Shown here: positions 62,093-64,000 of the stretch, piece after piece
How the letters are laid out: each line of letters begins with the position of its first letter
How positions within the stretch are numbered: position 1 is the stretch's first letter
Translations under genes and position numbers: made by a program
The notes under the pieces: generated by a model
What the model was told of the DNA's origin: nothing
What the model saw: only the letters and a program-made list of their open reading frames with translations
Databases searched by the model: none
Source of the DNA: Panonychus citri
Taxonomy: Eukaryota > Arthropoda > Arachnida > Trombidiformes > Tetranychidae
Reading direction: 5' to 3'
Assembly (NCBI RefSeq): GCF_014898815.1
Contig: NW_026515416.1
Location: 1,550,001 to 1,614,000, forward strand
Length of the DNA stretch: 64,000 nt

Positions 62093-64000
62093 CTTTCTCA
62101 AAGTTCTGTAAGTTTCATGTGAGTCCTTTTAGCCTGGTGAAAAAATGGATTTTTCTTCCTTCTCCTTTCAAATTGTTTGCTTTTTTGATGCTCAAAGAAA
62201 TAAAAAGCTTTCCCATTATCATCCTCATCATCATCATCATCATCATCAAATGATGATGATAAGGTTTACATGATGAAGGACTGAATCGCTGGAGTGATAA
62301 TATATTTAATAAATTGCTGAAAAAGGACAAATATTATCTGAAGAGTGAATCATAAAGTGAAATGTTAATTTAATTCAATTGAATTTCATTTGATTAGAGT
62401 GACAATTAATGATCATTAACGGAAGTAACATTATGATTAGCAGATCATGATGATTCTGGAAAAGTTTCAGGGAATTTGTTATTTCAAGTTCAATATATTA
62501 GTTGATTCGGAATTATTTTTGGTGACAATTGTAATTGTTTTCTTAATCAATTTTAGCTTTCAATTAGTTTTTGATTTTCTATTGTGATTAATTGTGTTTT
62601 GTTTGCTTGTTGATTGTTTGCTGGGTGATTTATTAAAATATTATACAAATTAGTTGATTGATGACAGTCAAATTTGGTTTTAATTGTTTTGTTACAATCT
62701 TGTTTACAATTCATCTTAATTGCTCATCTATTCACACCATCATCATTAATTGTTATCCTTGATAATTATTCATTAAGTATCCATTTCTGTTTTCAAACAT
62801 AGATTAGTACAATTTAATTAATACAAATTACTAACGATTAATTTACTTTAAATTAATGATGTGACACAATTAATTTAATTGTGAAGGGTGAAAGTTGACA
62901 AAAAATAAACTGTAACCATTGATTGTCATTAATTTGACAGTGAAGCTGAAAAACGTGATGATTAGTTGGTTAACGTCATCAACAATTAGTTAATCAATTA
63001 ACCAACATCAAGATAATACAATCAAAAAAAGGAAACAAAATTTGTAAACATAATCAATAAATAACCAATTGAATCAATAAACTTGTGAATCTATCGTTAA
63101 TTGTTCAAATAGTGATAGTATTGATTTTCCAATCATGATCAAATTTGCCTCCAAGATATTTACTAAATTACAATTTGATCCTTAGCAATTAAGTCTAACC
63201 AGACATACATAATATAGATGGATACTGATTATCCTAAATTGTGATTAAACAACCAAAGAAACAAAATGAATTAAAGCAAGAAAATTGATTTAGCATTTAT
63301 ATTCATCATTCAATTGAATTCATGATTCTGCTGAAAGTTAATCAATTTAATTCAAAGGTAAAAGTGGGAAATCAAATGAAAATGAAAAGATTGAATTGAA
63401 TTGAATTGAAAAATCAACTTAATCAATGAACCAAATCAACCAGAATCTGAAAGCTTAGTTGCTGATGATCATCATGATGATATAACAGAAAAGGTTCATT
63501 TCAATTGGATCAGAATCATGATAAAATAGTGAAAAAGTGACTCAATCCCCTGAGAACTGAATGAAAAACCGATTCGGAATCGAAATGAAAGTTCCCATCA
63601 GAGTGAAAATTAGATGGACACAAATTTACACAATTTAATCATTTTCTCAATTTGATTGGGTTGCTTGAAACAAGAATTCAATCAATTAATTGACTGTGAG
63701 AATAATAAAAGAAACTAAAAGTGAAAATCAATAAATTGTTAGTCGATAACTAAATTGATTAACAATCGAGATTAAGTTTACAATTCAAATTACTAATCAA
63801 CTTTCAATTATCAAATATGATTCTTCATTTTGTTCAACAATTACCTTTTCGATTGTTAATCAAATTGTTATTGATTGTTTCACTTTTACAATCAAGATGA
63901 GGATGAAAACGAGAGTCTGTCCATTTGGATTTTATTAGAATCCAACTTTTTTTTTCGATATTTTTTATCATCCTCATCCTATAAAATCTAATATCATAAT
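59341..64000. other. Downstream intergenic region, no gene recognised
   Basis: AT-rich with CT/GA runs, the largest being 62048-62088. A TGACCAATGGTCA perfect palindrome lies at 61554-61566. A donor-like CTGG|GTAAGT at about 60645-60652 follows a segment of mixed composition (60595-60645) and could be the end of a 5' non-coding exon of a gene to the right, but this cannot be shown. Open frames are low-complexity. Confidence 0.5.
62048..62088. repeat. (CT)n microsatellite, 41 bases
   Basis: Perfect CT run downstream of lin-28, preceded by TATATA. It produces a false Ser-Leu open frame at 62035-62253. Confidence 0.97.

Overview
The window is AT-rich eukaryotic DNA with GT-AG spliced genes. It looks like an arthropod, most likely an acariform (spider-mite-like) chelicerate. 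The reasons are very short introns in housekeeping genes, A/T-rich UTRs, a tachykinin/natalisin-type receptor, a DRE-like (TATCGATA) bidirectional promoter and an arthropod-like Lin-28. The species is an inference. No bacterial, viral, transposase or CRISPR feature was seen.

Layout: (1) 1078-8409 (+) holds the last three coding exons of a tachykinin-family GPCR; TM1-TM3 lie upstream of the window. (2) 9337-13619 (-) is a three-exon, 363-residue single-pass membrane protein that I do not recognise, with an ectodomain faintly like cadherin. (3) 18604-20980 (-) is COG8, a Golgi tethering subunit, in seven exons. (4) 21309-23016 (+) is METAP2, in six exons, head-to-head with COG8. (5) 23814-24671 (+) is an intronless EXOSC8/Rrp43, a subunit of the RNA exosome ring. 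(6) 35622-58268 (+) is lin-28, with four coding exons and a 17.7 kb intron that cuts the cold-shock domain in two. The remainder, including about 10.8 kb upstream and 5.7 kb downstream of lin-28, is non-coding as far as I can see. It is dense in CT/GA and TCA/TGA simple repeats.

All exon chains were checked for phase: METAP2 adds to 435 codons plus stop, COG8 to 623, lin-28 to 436 and the orphan membrane protein to 363.

The most unusual observation is that the first coding exon of COG8 is a degenerate copy of the METAP2 N-terminus (METAP2 residues about 1-35 joined to about 118-137). It is inverted relative to METAP2 and spliced in frame onto the COG8 body, which suggests a chimeric gene formed by a local inverted duplication across a shared promoter. 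Secondary observations are a palindromic TGACCA-N-TGGTCA motif family and recurrent AGAACTTTTTTTT and CT/GA tracts through the lin-28 locus.
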